NCBI GenBank assembly: GCA_023375675.1
Contig: JALQBC010000027.1
Coordinates: 1 to 64,000 of the forward strand
Origin: Cytospora piceicola
Lineage: Eukaryota; Ascomycota; Sordariomycetes; Diaporthales; Cytosporaceae
Reading direction: 5' to 3'
DNA length: 64,000 nt
The notes beneath the pieces are model-generated. The model was not told the DNA's origin, did no database searches, and worked only from the letters and a program-made list of their open reading frames with translations. A program made the translations under genes and the position numbers. Below are positions 50,129 through 61,651 of this stretch, piece by piece; position 1 is the stretch's first letter; every line of letters begins with the position of its first letter.

Positions 50129-51680
50129 CTAGGGAACGGCGGTAGGACCGCCTGCCGAGAAGGCCTTCCGTTAGGAAGGATCGGAAACTTAATAGCTAGT
50201 TAGTTAGATAATTAAATACGCCGCTTAAGCTGCTCCGGATCCGATAGAGTAACGCCCTTCGGGCGTTACTCTATCGTCTCCTCCGTAGCCTTAAGCGGTA
50301 AGATAATTAACTAACTAACTAACTTACTAGCTACTTTACTAACTAACCTATTAGCTAACTTACTTATATACTTACTTACTTACTTACTTACTTAATAACT
50401 AAATAACTAATTTATTAGTTAACTTACTTATTAACTTACTTATTTACTTACTTACTTACTTAATAATTATATAACTAAGTTACTAACTACTTTACTAACT
50501 ACTTAACTAACTACTTTATTAGCTAATTTACTAGCTAACTTACTAGCTAACTTACTTATTAGCTATTTTACTTATTAGCTATTTTACTTATTAGTTAATT
50601 TACTTAGTAGCTAACTTACTAGCTAACTTACTAGCTAACTTAGCTACTTACTTACTTACTTACTTACTTACCTACCTACTTACCTACTTACTAACTTACT
50701 TACTAACTTACTTAATAATTAACTAGCTAACTTACTAACTACTTTACTAGTTAACCTACTAGCTAACCTACTTACCTACTTACTTACTTACTTATTTATT
50801 TATTTACTTACTAGCTAATTTAGTACTTAACTTACTAAGTAACTTACTAAGTAACTTACTAACTAACTTACTAACTAACCTACTTACTTACTTACTAACT
50901 TATTTACTTAATTACCTACTTACTTACCTACTTACTTACTTACTTACTTACTTACTTATTAAATTAATTAATTACTTACTTAATACTTAACTAGCTAACT
51001 TACTAAGTACTTTATTAGCTAACTTACTAGCTAACTAACTTATTTACTTACTTACTAGTTAATTTAATAGCTAATTTAATAGCTAACTTTTTAACTAACT
51101 AACTTACTTACTTACTTACTTACTAACTTACTTACTTACCTACTTAGTTACTAGCTAACTTACTAGCTAACTTACTAGCTAACTTACTAACTAACTTATT
51201 AACTAACTTACTTACCTACCTACTTACTTACTTACCTACTTACCTACTTACTTACTTACTTACTTTCTTACCTACCTACTTACTTACTTATTTACTTATT
51301 TAATAGCGAATTTACTTACTAGCTAATTTACTAGCGAACTTACCTACTTACTTACTAACTTACTTACTAACTTACTTACTAACTTACTTAATAATTAACT
51401 AGCTGACTTACTAACTACTTTACTAGTTAACCTACTAGCTAACTTACCTACTTACTTACTTATTTACTTATTTAATAGCGAATTTACTTACTAGCTAATT
51501 TACTAGCGAACTTACCTACTTACTTACCTACTTACTTACTTACCTACTTAATTACTTACCTACTTAATTACTTACTTACTTACTTACTTACTTACCTACT
51601 TAGTTACTAGCTAACTTACTAAATAACTTACTAGCTAACTTACTAACTAACTTACTAACTAACTTACTTATTTACTTACC

Positions 51681-51764
<84 letters not shown>

Positions 51765-52991
51765 AACTTACTTAATTCGAATCTAAAGGCTTATATAAGC
51801 CTTCGGTAAAGAAGAAAGGAGGTAAAGGCTAGGGTTCGGGTTAAGAACCTTAAGAACTTACAGAATTAGAACTATTAGCTTTAATAGTAAGCCTACCTTG
51901 AGGGCTACGACTTAATTAAATATACCGTTTAATAGCCCTGTTTCTATAGATTCAGATTTAGGTAAGTACGTCTTAATCGGATTAAAACTCGAGCGTGTAT
52001 CTTAGTTCGAACTTAAGGTCTGCTGTAAAAGGCCTTATCGTAGGCCTTATCGTAATCGGCCTTATCGTAGGCCTTAAAGTAACTATAAGTCGTCCGGCAG
52101 GCATTTCGAAACCTTAAAGTAACCGTAAACCTTCCGGTAGGCATTAAAGGCTTTACAATTACTAGTACATTTAGTTACGGAACGACTACCTATAAGCCCC
52201 ACCCTGCTCGCTGTGCTGCTCACTACGTGCTGCGCCTGTAATAGGTGCCAAAATTAGTCCGCGGCTAATTTTAGTCCGCAGAACAGATTTACACTAAATC
52301 TAAGTATAAAACTGTTAGTACATCAGAATTAAAACGCTTTTCTCCCGCTTTTTCTTTTAAGAATAACTCTTTAGTTACTTTACTTATAATAATAAGCTAT
52401 ATATCATTTAATAGCTCTCTTTCTACTGTATATTAATATTACTTTTTCTACTTTAATATTATTTATATTAACTTAAAAAAAAAGGTATAAAAAAGTAAAG
52501 TTAATTTTAGTTTCTTTTTATAATTATAGTATATATAAGTTAGCTTATTATATAATCCTTTTTACTATATATAATATAAGCTTTTAGCTATTTAAAAGTA
52601 TTTTTATTAATTTTATAACTAATTTATATATAAAAATATTAAAGGTTAAAAGTAGAAAGGAAAATAAGAACTATCTGCCGATTTAGTATACGGACTAAAA
52701 TTAGCCGCGGACTGATTTTAGCATCTACTATAGGCGCAGCACGTAGTAGGCAGTATAGTAAGCAGGGTAAGGCCCACGGGTAGAATCACTGCTTTTAATA
52801 GCTAATTAAATCCTTTAAACAGGTGCTATAACAAATCAGTATAATTGTAATTCAAAGCTAATTAGAATTAAAAACAGATAGTATATATCTTAAGAGTAAT
52901 AATTTTTCTATATACTCGCCCGCCTTATAAAATAAATATTAACCTTCTTAACAGAAGGTAAACTTAAAGTAATATCTAAACTTATACGAAA
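50129..52991 (+). repeat. Tandem unit 2 of 3 (about 2.86 kb, with an insertion)
   Basis: It has the same order of parts as unit 1. The 35-bp hairpin (50242-50276) is identical to that of unit 1. The CTTA tract is longer, only one 225-bp subrepeat is present (51773-52010), and a 598-bp inverted-repeat element is inserted at 52186-52783. The closing hairpin is mutated to CCTTCTTAACAGAAGG, a pure transition change. No genes. Confidence 0.8.
52186..52783. mobile_element. MITE-like element with about 98-bp inverted ends, inside unit 2
   Basis: The left end starts CTACCTATAAGCCCCACCCT; the right end, reversed, starts CTACCCGTGGGCCTTACCCT. The two differ by transitions only over this stretch and stay similar through TACGTGCTGCGCCT and GTCCGCGGCTAATTTTAGTC. 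The interior (about 400 bp) is AT-rich and noncoding. Units 1 and 3 lack this segment at the matching place, so it is an insertion. No clear target duplication was found. Superfamily unassigned. Confidence 0.75.
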
Positions 52992-53376
52992 CTAAAGAAC
53001 GGCGGTAAGACCGCCTGCTAAGAAGGCCTTCTGTTAAGAAGGATCGTAAATTTAATAGCTATTTAGTTAGATAGTTAGATACGCCGCTTAAGCTACTCCG
53101 GATCCGATAAAGTAACGCCCTTTAAACGTTACTCTATCGTCTTCTCCGTAGCTTTAAGCGGCGAAATATTTATTTATTTACTTTATAACTAACTACTTTA
53201 TTAGCTAATTTATATATTTACTTACTTACTTACTAACTTACTTACTTATTAACTTACTTACTTATTAACTTACTTACTTACTAACTTACTTACTTATTTA
53301 CTTACTTACTTACTTATTTATTTACTTACTTACTAGTTAATTTAATAGCTAATTTACTAGTTAACCTACTTACTTA

Positions 53377-54674
53377 TAAAGTTATAACTGTATTTTTATA
53401 TTTTGTATTTATATTTTTAAAAATATAAAAATATATGTATTTTATATTTGTATTTTTAAACCTCTGTATTTATATTTATATTTATTTATAAACCTTTATA
53501 TTTTATATTTTTATATTTCTAATATAGAAATATAAATATACTATATAAAATTATAAAGAACTATATAAAGATATAAATAACTATTATAATATTAAGTATT
53601 ATAGTTATTATTATAAAAGTTTTTAAAGTATATTAATATCTATTTTATTTAATTTTATATTTATATTTATATAAGTGTATATTTTTATATTTTTATATTT
53701 TTATATTTAAGGTTAGAAATTTAGTTAGTTAGTCTAGTTAATAGCTTAACTAAAACTAATTAAAGTAACTACTAACTAAAAACTAACTAACTAAGGAAAA
53801 ATCAGGCTTAATTAAAAACTAACTAACTAACTAATTTAGTTACTAATTTAGTTATTTAGTTACTAAGAAAAATTAAATAAAAAATATAAAAAATATAAAA
53901 GTATTATTAATAAATTTTAAAAACTTTTAATAAATTCTAATAAATTCTAATAAATTCTAATAAATAGAATTAAATGAAAATAAACGTAAATATAACTAAA
54001 TAAACGTAAATAAACGTAAATAAACGTAAATAAGCGTAAATAACCGTAAATAACCGTAAATAAATATAAATATAAGTAAATATAACTTAAAGGCTTTTAC
54101 TTATTATTCTCTACTACTACTTAAGCTCTTTTTAATATTTATATTTAATTAATTTCGATTTATTTCGATTTAGCTTAGTTTATTTTAGTTTATTTCGATT
54201 TTAGTTTAATTTAGTTTAATTTATTTCGATTTATTTTAATTTATTTCGATTTTATTTTATATATTAGTATTGTTTACTTAGCTATAAAGATGCTTTTTAA
54301 TAAAATAAAAACTATAAAAAAAATACTTTTTTTTATTTTATTTTTTTATTAAAGTTATTAAAAATCTTTAGTTACTTTTAGTTACTTTTAGTTATTAAGG
54401 TAACTAACTAAATTAACTAAATACAATTTACTAACTAACTAATTAAGACTAAAGTTAAATTTTTAATAACTAAAGACTAACTAACTTTAGTTATTAAACT
54501 TAGTTATTAAAGACTAAAGAATAATTTTCTAACTTTATTTATATTAGAAATATAAAATATAAATATAAAAATATAAAATACGTATTTGTATTTATATTTA
54601 TTTCCGACCTTCTATATTTGTATTTTTATATTTTATATTTATATTTTTATATTTATATATATTTTATAACTCTG
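53377..54674 (-). mobile_element. hAT-like element, longer inverted relative of the 1664-2348 copy
   Basis: A 1298-bp element flanked by CTTACTTA (53369-53376 and 54675-54682). The duplication is credible but lies in a CTTA tract, so it could be chance. Its left end (TAAAGTTATAACTGTA) and right end (ATAACTCTG) match the reversed ends of the 685-bp element, and about 310 bp at 53377-53690 aligns in inverted orientation with 2038-2348. The interior differs: it has ACTAACTAA, CGTAAATAAA and TTATTTCGATT tandem motifs. No transposase frame survives. Confidence 0.75.
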
Positions 54675-55540
54675 CTTACTTACTTATTAACTTACTTACT
54701 TACTAGCTAACTTACTAGTTAAACTACTAACTAACTAACTTACTTACTTATCTACTTACTTACTTACTTACTTACTTACCTACTTACTTACTTACTTACC
54801 TATTTAATTACTTATTTACTTATTTAATAGCAAAGTTACTTACTAGCTAACTTACTTACTTATTTACCTACCTACTTACTTACTTACTTACCTACTTACT
54901 TACTTACTTACTTACTTACTTAATAGCTAACTTACTAAATAGCTTACTTACTTACTTATTTACTTACTTAATAGCTAATTTACTTACTAACTAACTTATT
55001 AGCTAACTTACTAGCTAACTTACTAGCTAACTTACTAGCTAACTTATTAACTAACTTATTAGCTAACTTACTAGCTAACTTACTAGCTAACTTACTTACC
55101 TACTTACTTACTTACTTACTTAGTTAGTTAATAGTTAACTTACTAAATAGCTTACGTACTTACTTACCTACTTACTTACTTATTTACTTACTTACTTAAA
55201 TATTAAATACTTAAATTACTAGCTACTTTACTAACTACTTTACTAGCTAACTTACTTACTTACTAACTAACCTACTTAGTTACTTAGTTAATTAATAACT
55301 TAATAATTAAATAACTAAATTACTAGCTACTTTATTAACTACTTTACTAGCTAACTTACTAGCTAAGCTATTAACTAACGTACTAGCTAACTTACTAACT
55401 AACTAACTAACTTACTTACTTACTTACTTACTTATTTACTTATTTAATAGCGAATTTACTTACTAGCTAACTTACTAACTAACTTACTAGTTAACTAGCT
55501 AGCCTACTTACCTACTTACTTACTTACTTACTTACTTACT

Positions 55541-56398
55541 TAATTCGAATCTAAAAGCTTATATAAGCCTTCGGTAAAGAAGAAAGGAGAGAAAGGCTAG
55601 GGTTTAGGTTAAGAACCTAAGAAACCTAAGAAACGTAAGGAATTAGACCTATTAGGCTTAATAGTAAGCTTACCTTAAGGGCTACGATTTAATTAAATAT
55701 ACTGTTTAATAGCCCTTTTTCTACAGATTTAGATTTAGGTTAGTTTTATTTAATCGGACTAAAACTCGAGCGTGTATCTTAGTATAAACCTAAAGGCCTA
55801 GGTCAGTAAAAAGGAAGGGAAAGGCTAGGGTTCGGGTTAAGAACCTTAAGAACCTACAGAATTAGAACTGTTAGCTTTAATACTAAGCCTACCTTAAGGG
55901 CTACGATTTGATTAAATATACCGTTTAATAGCCCTTTTTCTACAGATTCAGATTTAGGTAAGTACGTCTTAATCGGATTAAAACTTAAGCGTGCATCTTA
56001 GTTCGAACCTAAAAAACCTAAGAAACCTAAAGAATTAGAACTATTAGCTTTAATACTAAGCCTACCTTAAGGGCTACGATTTAATTAAATATACCGTTTA
56101 ATAGCCCTTTTTCTATAGATTCAGATTTAGGTAAGTACGTCTTAATCGGATTAAAACTTAAGCGTGCATCTTAGTTCGAACCTAAGGTCTTCGGTAAAGA
56201 AAAGGAAGGGCTAGGGTTCGGGTTAAGAACCTAAAAAACCTAAGAAACCTAAGGAATTAGAACTATTAGCTTTAATACTAAGCCTACCTTAAAAGCTACG
56301 ATTTAATTAAATATACCGTTTAATAGCCCTTTTTCTACAGATTCAGATTTAGGTAAGTACGTCTTAATCGGATTAAAACTTAAACGTGTATCTTAGTT
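55541..56398 (+). repeat. Subrepeat cluster in unit 3
   Basis: About four copies of the 225-bp subrepeat described in unit 1, starting near 55541, 55786, 56002 and 56170. The third lacks the GGCTAGGGTTCGGG segment, a small deletion. Confidence 0.8.
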
Positions 56399-57195
56399 CG
56401 AAGCCTTATCGTAAGTCTGACCTTATCTAGGCCTTAAAGTGACTGTAAGCCTTCCGGCAGGCATTTAAAGACCTTAAAGTAACCGTAAGCTTTCCGGCAG
56501 GCATTAAAAGCCTTACAATTGCTAGTTCTCTTAGCCGTTCGACGGCTAAAATCACTGCTTTTCACAGCCAATCAGATCCTCTAAACGGATGCTGTAGCGA
56601 ATCAGCATAATTATAATTCAGAGCTAATCAGAATTAAAAACAGGTAGCACACATCTTAAGGGTAACAATTTTTCTATATACTCGCCCGCCTTATAAAACA
56701 AACATTAACCTTCCTAACGGAAGGTATAATATAGTATAATTACTAATTAACAGGTTATAATAGTAAAATAATAGAATAGTATAAATCTATATAGTATAAT
56801 ACTTTATATTAAACGTTATTTCTTATTATAAATATAGCGATTAATTAAATATTAGTTTATATTAACTTTTTAAATCTGTTAGTATACCTTACTATTATAT
56901 ATAGAATCCTTAACAGTCAGAACTATAATATTTAAAACTTAATATATCTATATATAAAGTATATAGTAAAGCTTATTTACTATTAAATAGGATTATACAT
57001 ACCTTTATAGTATATTTAATAAAGGGTAGCTTAACATGTATTTTATTTAATTTATTATAGCTGTTTAGAAGTAGGCTGTTTCTATGTAAAAGGGTGGCCC
57101 ACAAGGGGGGGTGGCCCACTTCTAGGGTATTTGACTTACATACCTAAATCTTTTGCAAGTATTTTTCAGCCTAGAACCTTTCAACGGTTGGTTTC

Positions 57196-57510
57196 TCAGG
57201 GTAGCTGACTATCAGTTTCTGACAAGAGAGCTACTGAGATAAACATATTATTTACAGTAACTTCGAGTTTCGTCACCACATTGCCTACGCAGGACTGGTT
57301 GACGTCTTCGGTGGCAGCCAGAGCGCGAAGGCTGGACTCCCAATGAACACATTTAAACACAGCGACGCTAGGAGGGGCACAATCTAGAGAGGCCATTCGA
57401 CTGTTCTCCTTCAAGGTAGTTAGCTCGGGCACCAATATCAGACTCTCATATATTGAGAAACAAAACTCCAATGCAGTGGCACCTTTGACGACATCCCTCT
57501 TCCGCATCAT
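57196..57510 (-). CDS. Hypothetical protein or gene fragment next to the repeat block
   Basis: A 104-residue frame from the ATG at 57510, beginning MMRKRDVVKGATALEFCFSI. The frame is open upstream to 57576, where TTTCTACCCAG could be a splice acceptor, with a GTAAGT donor-like site at about 57627. It may therefore be the last exon of a longer gene. The amino-acid mix (helical, Leu/Val-rich, three Cys) looks protein-like. No family is recognised. It lies only 60 bp from the end of the repeat block, so truncation by the insertion is possible. Confidence 0.3.
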   Translation of the reverse strand: MMRKRDVVKGATALEFCFSIYESLILVPELTTLKENSRMASLDCAPPSVAVFKCVHWESSLRALAATEDVNQSCVGNVVTKLEVTVNNMFISVALLSETDSQLP

Positions 57511-57981
57511 ATTATTCCTCGGGCTTGGACTCGAGTTTATACTAGAACTATTCTGATTTGGACTGGGTAGAAACACTGGAGCTTTTTCGTAGGTTGGCAG
57601 TTACATAATTTCTAAATCACTTACACAACTCAGATGATACCTAAGTAAGCACGCCCTCGTATTTCGACTGCATTACTCTGTTGATTCGTATGCATCCTGG
57701 CACCAATAGAGTTTTGTCCGGCATGAGTCTAAGTTTGATTAGCTCACCGGATGCGGTGCGCAGCAGGAGACTGGAAAATGAGTTCCAAATGTAATTATGT
57801 GTGCCATGCATCTGGTCCCCTTCAAGAATGCATACTTCCTTTGCCTTTTTCCTTTTCGGTCGGGTAGAGTTATTTTCTTTTTTTCACTGTAGGTAGCATC
57901 AACATATCTGAAGATGGCCGGGGTGTGATAAAATCTCCAGTGAGAAGGCCAGGTTCTCAGCTCTACCTAGCGCTGTAACCT

Positions 57982-59227
57982 CTACCTTTTCTGGTATATA
58001 AATCTCATCCCTGTTGATGGGTCTTTTCTCGGATCATACTTTGGAAGACCCTCAAGGGGCGCATATTTCTCGATCAAGTATATCATGTTGTTCAGGGCAC
58101 TAGAGAAAGTTAGTCTTTTTAGGACAATAGCCAGAGAATCACTTACATGTGTCTCGCCTCCAGCCCTGGAATTGCGGCTGAGGTGTTGAGGTCGAACTTC
58201 AAGCTATAAAGCCTGTTGCGGTCGTCGAAATCCCCTTGCGGCTCAGAGGGAGGGAACATACGTGTGTACTCGTCCAAGTATACCTGGCCTAGGTTTAGGG
58301 GGCCGCCTCGCTGCCACATGCCAAGTTCCATTTCGCTATGAGCGTAGAAGCAACCCGCGTCGAAGAAGATGAGCTCCCCGGTCTCCTTGTCTTGGCCCAT
58401 GTTGCCTCCCCAGCAGTCACCGTGGATTAGCCGAGGTCGGATGGGGTCGAGGCCTTCCTGGAGTGGGTCGAGCAACTTTGGCACGACAGCTGCGAGAAGC
58501 TGTTCTACCGCTTTGGATAGTTCTGGACAAACACCATGGGCCGCATATTCTGTCTCGACAGACTTCCGAAGGAGCCTCGTGAAGGACACTCTCCAGCTGG
58601 TCTCCCAGCCATCGGGATGTGGCGCGATGCCGTCGAAGGTTGGCACGTGGAAACCGAATTTCCCGTTAGGAGACACTTGACTGTGTAACTGGACCAGGCG
58701 TTGCGCCAGTCTCCTGGGATCTGGGAGACCCAGGTCCATGTCTCGGAAGTCCTCGATGAAGAAGAACGTTTCAGGTGGCGTGAAGCTGTATTTGCCCCAT
58801 GCCAAAGCCTTGGGCGCCATTCCGGGTATGAGGTCGTTGATGAGGGTAATGGCGGCATGTTCGCCTCGAACGAGCTGTCGTCCGGTTTCGCCGAGTGCCA
58901 ACTAGTATTTGGTGATAATGGTTAACCGACAAGTCCAGGTATTTCTGGGCTGCTTGATACAGACCTTCAAGAAGTATTGTTTAATATCCCCGTTGGGAAG
59001 CTCGACAGTGACACGGCCTGTATGCGTCCCCACAGATTCTCCATGAGACCTGGCGGACAAGATTCTGGATCCTGTCGGCAAGACTAGAACGTTGTAATGT
59101 CAGTCTACGTATAGGAATAAGTCTCCTCTCCGCTCATCTTACTGTTGATCACAGTCTCGTCCATAGGGAAATCCCCGTCAATATCAGCGAGGATTCCCTC
59201 CCTCCTCTGCACGATATTCAGAGGCAT
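57982..59227 (-). CDS. Fructosamine kinase-like protein
   Basis: Four exons: 59227-59143, 59083-58965, 58901-58147 and 58099-57982, giving 358 residues. Introns are GTAAGA..CTAG (59 nt), GTCTGT..CTAG (63 nt) and GTAAGT..CTAG (47 nt, branch ACTAAC). The family phosphorylates sugar amines on glycated proteins or related small substrates. Visible features are a Gly-rich start, FLKLALGETGRQLVRGEHAA around the ATP-binding lysine and glutamate, and the kinase motif His228-Gly-Asp230-Cys-Trp-Gly-Gly-Asn235. Phe-Asp249-Ala-Gly then provides the metal-binding aspartate, followed by FYAHSEMELGMWQRGG. The last exon (ALNNMIYLIEKYAPLEGLPK) matches the usual C-terminus. Length is normal and all key residues are present. 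The true substrate in filamentous fungi is unknown. The gene lies close to the repeat block but is intact. Confidence 0.9.
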
Positions 59228-61113
59228 GCTCAAGGTACCTTGTAGCTACAAAGTAACAACTCGTTATGAGCTGAGAGTCTCTGGAAGTCATATACGCTCC
59301 TGGGCAGCTTCTGCCCGGCGAGCAGCGGGGTCCATGTGTTTTGTGCGACCAACCCCAGACAAAGTCTGCGAACAGGCTGCGGAGAAGCCCCAGGTGCCTG
59401 TAAAGGTAACAGGGATCACGATAGCCTCAACAGAGTACTCAGTGAAGAGTCCAAGTGATTGACAGGCGAACTAGTCTGTAAAGTGTGAAGCAATTTGGAC
59501 GTTATGTCAAACTAAGTAAACGGAGTTGGGGGATATCACTGCCGCAGCGCCTGCCGGTATCGCTTATGACATAACAAGACCCATTCTTCTGTACATTATT
59601 GCTCATTGGAGAAGGCTTCATTGCGACATATTGGTTGCTAATTGTGTGGCTGCTCGGAGGCTTCCTTTCTTCTGGACCCGGACCCCACTGCTGCTAGAGA
59701 CATGGAAATGTCAAACATTGAACCTCGAAGGGGTCCCTGAACTACATATCGTCCCAGCCATCCTGGGTGTCCATCACACTTGAGACCTTCGTTCCGATAA
59801 ACACAAAAATGGGCTTCGTAGCCAGAAGACCGCTCCTAGCTTCCAGTTTCCAACCTTTACATTAACATGCCACAAGCCACGATTATATTTCCTGATCGTC
59901 ATTGATTCCACATGAACCTTGTCCAAAAACAACTCGAACCCAACCATCATAAACCAGGACAAAGTCATAAATGTGGCCGTCAAGTAAACCGTCATTATCG
60001 CTCACCTAGTGAGTTGGTCAGCCCTGCCAGCACCCCGTGGGACCTTTTGGATCAAAGCAATTAGCGACGAAGCACTATATTGCGCTCAAAATGGCGAGGT
60101 CGGAGTTGTGAAATTCCCAGGACTTGTATAGTGGGTCCGAGACGCGCAAACCTTTGGATGTGGGACTCGAGGCACCGAGGTTGTGCTATATCAAGATTTA
60201 TTCACTAATATAGGAGAAAGGGTGTATGATCGTTTGTAAAAAAAAATGTGACATAAAAGAAGGGGCTCGACTCTTGTTCTTCTCTGCTCATGGAACTACC
60301 CTAGGGTATCCTCAAAACGGCCTCAAGACTCCACCTTGTCATTTTTGGTGTATCAGAACCTTTTTCACATGAAATGCTCTCCAGACCTAGTACATTTCTG
60401 GTTAAAATTAGTCTAGTCAAGTGCTAGTAATATCAATCCTTTACTGATATTGAGGGTAGTAAACGGCTGATGCTATACTTAAAACCCCGTCCTTCTGCAC
60501 GGATAATGGTTGAAGCGTAAAGCGTATATATAGGTTATAGAGAAAGGGCTCAGTTTACTCGGAATAATTGGTATAAGTATCTAACAGCTAGCCGAGTAAG
60601 CCTAGTACATAAATAGGAAGGCAGAAGGGCTTAAAGTCTTATAAAGGTTCCTTCATATCTAATGATATGATTGATACATATACATACTTACCCGATAAAT
60701 TCTTTACATTTGAAATATGCGATAGACTTCCCTATATGCATGGCTATCTTACTATTGAAGGGCGGTAACAAGTATCAGTAAGTAACTAGTAGGAGCTAGT
60801 AACTTTATAAGCTATAGATCTGGGGGCCTTCAAATTGTTCGTTCTCAAGGCCATGTGGGGTATTTCATCTGATATCTTTGCGAGGGTGAAATTCACCTAC
60901 TGCAATAGCAGATTAGTGAACCGCCCCATCTGATCTCGTGAATATAGTCTTGGGAAGGCGCGATAGAAGCTACAAATCCCCAATCTCGTTCACTTGTAAG
61001 ACTACTTCTGCATTTTGACTTCTATCAACCACTTCTCCCAGTAATGTCGCAAAAGCGGAAGGCCAGCGACAAAACCATCAATTGATCTAATAGAGATCTC
61101 ATCAACCGTCAAG
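59228..61113. other. Intergenic, no gene seen
   Basis: About 1.9 kb between the divergent fructosamine-kinase-like and small-secreted-protein genes. AT-rich patches at 60200-60250 and 60480-60780 might be old repeats. ORFs at 59526-59783 and 59774-59995 have no recognisable domain. Promoters for both neighbours must lie here. Confidence 0.5.
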
Positions 61114-61651
61114 ATGTTCGCTTCGACCTTCCCCCTTTCGATGCTTGCCGCGGCCTTGTTGGGCGGTGTCAACGCTGCTTTCCCCAATGCCACCAATTCC
61201 ACCACCAATGCTACGATCCCTATGGATGTGCCCGACCCGGTTCGTATTTGACGACCATGCGATGCATCATAAAGAAGCAACTTTAACTAACGCTGTCATT
61301 AAACAGATCAAGCTCATCTGTAACGTCCCAGGCTACCGCTACTCGGGCGTTAATGCCATCGACGAGGGCATCGACCACCTCAACGGCTTGAAGGGCAACG
61401 CCACCCTCGGCCACCTTGACGGTGGAGGCTGGTGCTGGCGATACAGCTGCTCTTACCGCGCTGGCATTTACGGTTGTAATGACGGTACTGAGAATGTCCA
61501 GGTTCCTTGGGTGGACATGGGCGCCTATGCCCTGAAGATCAAGAAGCAGTGCACCTTTGACGGAAGCACTGGGAAGGTCGCTCAGGGACAGGCGTTCTCT
61601 CGTGATGGATGGAACGTTGTCGTCGGTCTGAAGAGTGGCGAATCTTGCTAG
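61114..61651 (+). CDS. Small secreted cysteine-rich protein
   Basis: Two exons: 61114-61239 and 61307-61651, with a 67-nt intron (GTTCGT..ACAG, branch ACTAAC), giving 156 residues. A typical signal peptide ends near residue 21 (LAAALLGGVNA), followed by an Asn/Thr-rich stretch with NAT and NST glycosylation sites. The mature part has six cysteines (47, 85, 90, 99, 124, 156), enough for three disulfides. It includes GWCWRYSCSYRAGIYGCND, a pattern seen in a family of small fungal secreted proteins. The function of that family is not established. A role outside the cell, possibly in host or microbe interaction, is inference. It is upstream-divergent from the kinase-like gene. Confidence 0.85.

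Larger units (their letters stand above)
52992..56730 (+). repeat. Tandem unit 3 of 3 (about 3.74 kb, with a hAT-like insertion)
   Basis: It has the same order of parts as unit 1. Removing the 1298-bp element at 53377-54674 and one 8-bp target copy leaves about 2.43 kb, matching unit 1. The hairpin at 53105-53139 and the first hairpin (GGCGGTAAGACCGCC) differ from units 1 and 2 by G-to-A and C-to-T changes. About four 225-bp subrepeats follow (55541-56398), one lacking its head. The closing hairpin at 56710-56725 is unmutated. The right boundary is approximate. Confidence 0.75.
47255..57136. mobile_element. Composite repeat block bounded by inverted repeats with TA flanks
   Basis: The left end begins AGTCAAATACCCTAGAAGTG; the right end, read inward on the minus strand, begins identically. 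The first 34 bp are identical; similarity then continues, with differences, for roughly 100 bp (GGGCCACC, AAACAGCC, then TAAATTAAATAAAATA). TA precedes and follows the block (47253-47254 and 57137-57138). TA flanks with long inverted ends suggest a Tc1/mariner or Fot1/pogo-like origin; this is inference, since no transposase remains. About 450 bp inside each end is RIP-decayed DNA. The 9 kb between is three tandem units with further insertions. The flanking DNA on both sides is of normal composition. Confidence 0.75.

Noticed and set aside
47255..57136. Starship-type giant element
   Set aside because: No DUF3435 tyrosine-recombinase captain gene or cargo genes are present; the block is non-coding and has inverted ends.
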